Shown: piece by piece, positions 34,435 to 36,631 of the stretch
Numbering within the stretch: the first letter of the stretch is position 1
How the letters are laid out: every line of letters starts with the position of its first letter
Source: CAZZBK01 sp964652155
Lineage (GTDB): Bacteria; Planctomycetota; Planctomycetia; Pirellulales; PNKZ01
DNA: 36,631 nt
Assembly (NCBI GenBank): GCA_964652155.1
Contig: CAZZBK010000045.1
Span: forward strand, 1-36,631
Direction: 5' to 3'
Notes under the pieces: model-generated
Seen by the model: only the letters and a program-made list of their open reading frames with translations
The model's database searches: none
Told to the model about the DNA's origin: nothing
Position numbers and translations under genes: made by a program

Positions 34435-36099
34435 TTAGGTCCATTGTAACGTGGCGAGTTCGTTGTGGTCGATGTCATGCTGCGAGATTTCACGAATGTC
34501 GTCGCGGCAGTCGAAGAACGCCGCCACGATCGCTGCGTCCCACTGCTGACCGGCGCCGCGACGCATGATCTCGTCGATCTTGGCCTCGGGCATCCCCTGT
34601 CGATAGGGACGATCGCTGGCCATCGCGTCGTAGGCGTCGGCCACGGCGACGATTCGCGCCCAGTACGGAATCTGTTCTCCCTTGAGTCCGTGCGGGTAGC
34701 CGCTGCCGTCCCAGGCTTCGTGATGATGCAACACGACGGGCAGCATGTGCTGCATCTTGCGCAAGTCTTTGAGGATTTTGTAGCCGATTTGCACGTGGGT
34801 TTTGATGTGTTCGAACTCGGCGTCGGTTAGCTTGCCCGGCTTGCGGAGCACGTTGTCGTCGATGCCGATCTTGCCGATGTCGTGCAATAGGCCCGAGAGG
34901 TAAATGGTGTTCGCGGTCTCGTTGTCGCAGCCCAACTGTTGGGCCAGCCGCACGGCGACACGCGCGACGCGGTCGCTGTGGCCGCGCGTGTAAGGGTCTT
35001 TGGCGTCGATGGCGCTCGACATGGCGCGCACCACGTCGGCGAGCATGTGGGACTGTTGACGGTACAGCTCGACGTTCGAGGCGTGAATGCCGAGCAGCGT
35101 GCCGATGCTGCTGAGCAAACTGGCTTCGGCGGTGCCGAACTCTTCGCCTTGGCTATGATTGAACGCCGCGATCCAGCCGAAGACCCGGCACCCCTCGGCG
35201 ATCGGCACCAGCACCAGTTGTTTCACGTCGGGAAATCGCCACCGCGACGGGAGAGAGCCTGGGTTTACGACCACCGGACGATGCGTGGCGTCCAGCTCCA
35301 AGTCGCCAACCAGATCATTGAACTCGTCGTCGTTGAGCGGGCACAGTCCAGAGCGGGCGAGCAAGGGCTTGCCGGTCTCGTCGCTGGGCAACGTTCCTTC
35401 GGTGTTCAGAAATTGCAGCACGAGCCCCTGGGCCGGCAGCACCTCGTGCAGCCAATCGAGCGTCATGTCGGCTAGCGCCTCGCGGCTTCCCGACAGCTTC
35501 AGGTTCTGCGTCAAGCGATAGATCAGGCTGATTTCCTCGTAGGTCGACCCGATCTTCGCCGACAACGTTTCGATTTCGTTCTCGAGCAGCCGCACGCGCC
35601 GATCGCTGCGCAGCTTGGACAAGGCCAGCGTCGCCAAACGCTCGAGGGTCGACGTGTTGGTGACGGCCTGTCGCAGGGTCCAGTCCCAGAGTGTTTCGGC
35701 GTCGACCTGGAGCACCTCGGCCGCCCGCCGCACGTCGGCCAACTGATGCACGACCCGCGTGGGGAACACGCCGATCGCCACAATGGTCTGACCGCCGGTG
35801 GTGGGCAACGGCAAGGCCAAAATCGCCAACGGATCTTCTTCTTCGATCAACTGTGGCCGTTCGTGTTGGGCGACTTCGCGCAGCGTCTCGGCCCAGGGAT
35901 ACCACGAGATGTCTGGCGTGCCGGGTGGCTGAAAGCGCGTCTCGCCCGCCACCGGGTCGTAGAGCCACAAGCTCGTGGCCAATGCCCCGTTCAAGGCTGG
36001 AAGTATGGGAAATGCCTGCGCCATGTCACCCAAGTGCGTGGGAACATCGCATTCGGGAGAGGTGATCGACGCGACCTCGAAATTCATGGACGGTGACAT
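34435..36099 (-). CDS. GAF-HD-GYP protein, probable cyclic-di-GMP phosphodiesterase
   Basis: 554 residues, cytoplasmic. An N-terminal sensor-like region (1-140), a coiled segment, a GAF domain (about 190-350), then HD-GYP with HSDRVARV, LLHDIGKIGI (His406, Asp407), LHHHEAWDGSGYP (Gly467-Tyr468-Pro469) and DAYDAMASDRPYR. The metal residues and the GYP motif are complete, so hydrolysis of cyclic-di-GMP is likely. It is first in an operon with glycosyltransferase genes, which suggests second-messenger control of surface sugar. ATG 36099 has AAGG upstream; ATG 36087 is an alternative. Confidence 0.88.
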   Translation of the reverse strand: MSPSMNFEVASITSPECDVPTHLGDMAQAFPILPALNGALATSLWLYDPVAGETRFQPPGTPDISWYPWAETLREVAQHERPQLIEEEDPLAILALPLPTTGGQTIVAIGVFPTRVVHQLADVRRAAEVLQVDAETLWDWTLRQAVTNTSTLERLATLALSKLRSDRRVRLLENEIETLSAKIGSTYEEISLIYRLTQNLKLSGSREALADMTLDWLHEVLPAQGLVLQFLNTEGTLPSDETGKPLLARSGLCPLNDDEFNDLVGDLELDATHRPVVVNPGSLPSRWRFPDVKQLVLVPIAEGCRVFGWIAAFNHSQGEEFGTAEASLLSSIGTLLGIHASNVELYRQQSHMLADVVRAMSSAIDAKDPYTRGHSDRVARVAVRLAQQLGCDNETANTIYLSGLLHDIGKIGIDDNVLRKPGKLTDAEFEHIKTHVQIGYKILKDLRKMQHMLPVVLHHHEAWDGSGYPHGLKGEQIPYWARIVAVADAYDAMASDRPYRQGMPEAKIDEIMRRGAGQQWDAAIVAAFFDCRDDIREISQHDIDHNELATLQWT

Positions 36100-36255
36100 T
36101 CGATGAACCTTGCAAGGACTTACACGAACGTGCCTAGCGCAGTGCGCCGTTATTTCCGGCAACTCTATGTCGCGGTTGCGCGCGGAGCAAACCACGCCGG
36201 TGAAAGGCGCAAAGCGGCACAGGAATCATCGATACAAACGATACAGCCGCGCGCC

Positions 36256-36631
36256 TTATTCGTGGCGCAGGGCTTCGATCGGGTCCATCAGCGCGGCCCG
36301 CCGGGCCGGATAAATGCCAAACACCACCCCCACCCCCACCGAGATCAGAAAGGCCACGACGATCGACCACACAGCGATATGGGGCTGCAAATGGCGAATT
36401 GTGTCGGGCAAGGCTTGCATCACCGTCGGAAACAACTGGTCGAGCGACCATTGCACGCCGCGCACCGCGGGCCGACAGCACAACCCGGCCGATACGCCCA
36501 ACAGCCCGCCCGTGGCGCTAAGCACGATGGTCTCGGTGAGGAACTGCTCGACAATGTCGCGCTGCCGCGCGCCCAGCGCGCGGCGGATGCCAATCTCGCG
36601 CGTCCGCTCGGTCACCGTGGCCAGCATGATG
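36256..36631 (-). CDS. MacB/FtsX-type ABC transporter permease, C-terminal part (cut by window edge)
   Basis: At least 124 residues; the frame continues past the right edge. It has the last part of an FtsX/MacB permease: the cytoplasmic coupling segment VTERTREIGIRRALGARQRDI, the membrane helix around LSATGGLLGVSAGL, a long loop, then a final membrane helix (VVAFLISVGVGVVFGIYPARRAALMDPIEALRHE). The end ARRAALMDPIEALR is highly typical of the family. The matching ATPase and the N-terminal part would lie outside. Its stop is about 155 bases before the HD-GYP start. Confidence 0.92.
   Translation of the reverse strand, partial: IMLATVTERTREIGIRRALGARQRDIVEQFLTETIVLSATGGLLGVSAGLCCRPAVRGVQWSLDQLFPTVMQALPDTIRHLQPHIAVWSIVVAFLISVGVGVVFGIYPARRAALMDPIEALRHE

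Noticed and set aside
1..36631. tRNA or rRNA genes
   Set aside because: No cloverleaf-like segment with conserved TTCRA arm or rRNA core sequence was noticed on either strand, though this was by eye only.

Overview
The window looks like chromosomal DNA of a planctomycete, most likely of the Pirellulales type. The evidence is the GC-rich coding sequence, three DUF1501 secreted proteins, and two giant PSCyt1-DUF1549-DUF1553 cytochrome-like proteins. A secreted calpain-type protease with an N-terminal LEDRSML motif and a Rho factor with a glycine-rich N-terminus point the same way. Many raw reading frames are falsely extended at the 5' end, so starts were chosen from ribosome binding sites, signal peptides and repeat boundaries.

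Layout. 1-560 is a gap with a dispersed repeat at the very edge and a GC-rich hairpin. 559-1736 holds a very acidic small protein and a purine nucleoside phosphorylase. 1943-7217 holds a Tat-type amidohydrolase (+), a secreted beta-propeller hydrolase-like protein (-), and a GntR/FCD regulator translationally coupled to an orphan DUF1501 gene (-), with a palindromic operator candidate upstream. 7932-8117 is an orphan Flp pilin. 8165-21350 is the core accessory block. A (-) pair (DUF1549/DUF1553 then DUF1501) and a (+) pair with the same order point away from each other. Between them lie a probable lipoprotein (+), a hicBA toxin-antitoxin module (+) and a secreted beta-helix protein (-). The two giant proteins share a scaffold but carry different central domains.

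21594-30528 is more housekeeping-like. It holds the secreted calpain-like protease (-), a TGS GTPase overlapping polX (+), a thioredoxin-YHS-like fusion (-), a 1.3 kb gap with a mobile-looking palindromic element and short repeats, and rho (+). 30545-36631 holds a GNAT acetyltransferase (+), then a compact (-) operon: HD-GYP protein, small hypothetical, GT2 glycosyltransferase, GT-C-like membrane protein. A MacB/FtsX-type permease is cut by the right edge.

Small repeats are a striking part of the window. There is a 91 bp dispersed repeat in two copies. A 54 bp inverted repeat joins the left edge to 27.9 kb. Three different palindromic REP/MITE-like elements are present; one sits between two 34 bp copies of the start region of a giant gene, so that the gene appears to have a duplicated start. 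No tRNA, rRNA, CRISPR array or intact transposase was seen. No clearly new defence or biosynthetic system was found. The best candidates for new biology are the paired DUF1549/DUF1553-DUF1501 modules with exchanged central domains, the GntR-coupled DUF1501 gene, and the repeat that duplicated a gene start.
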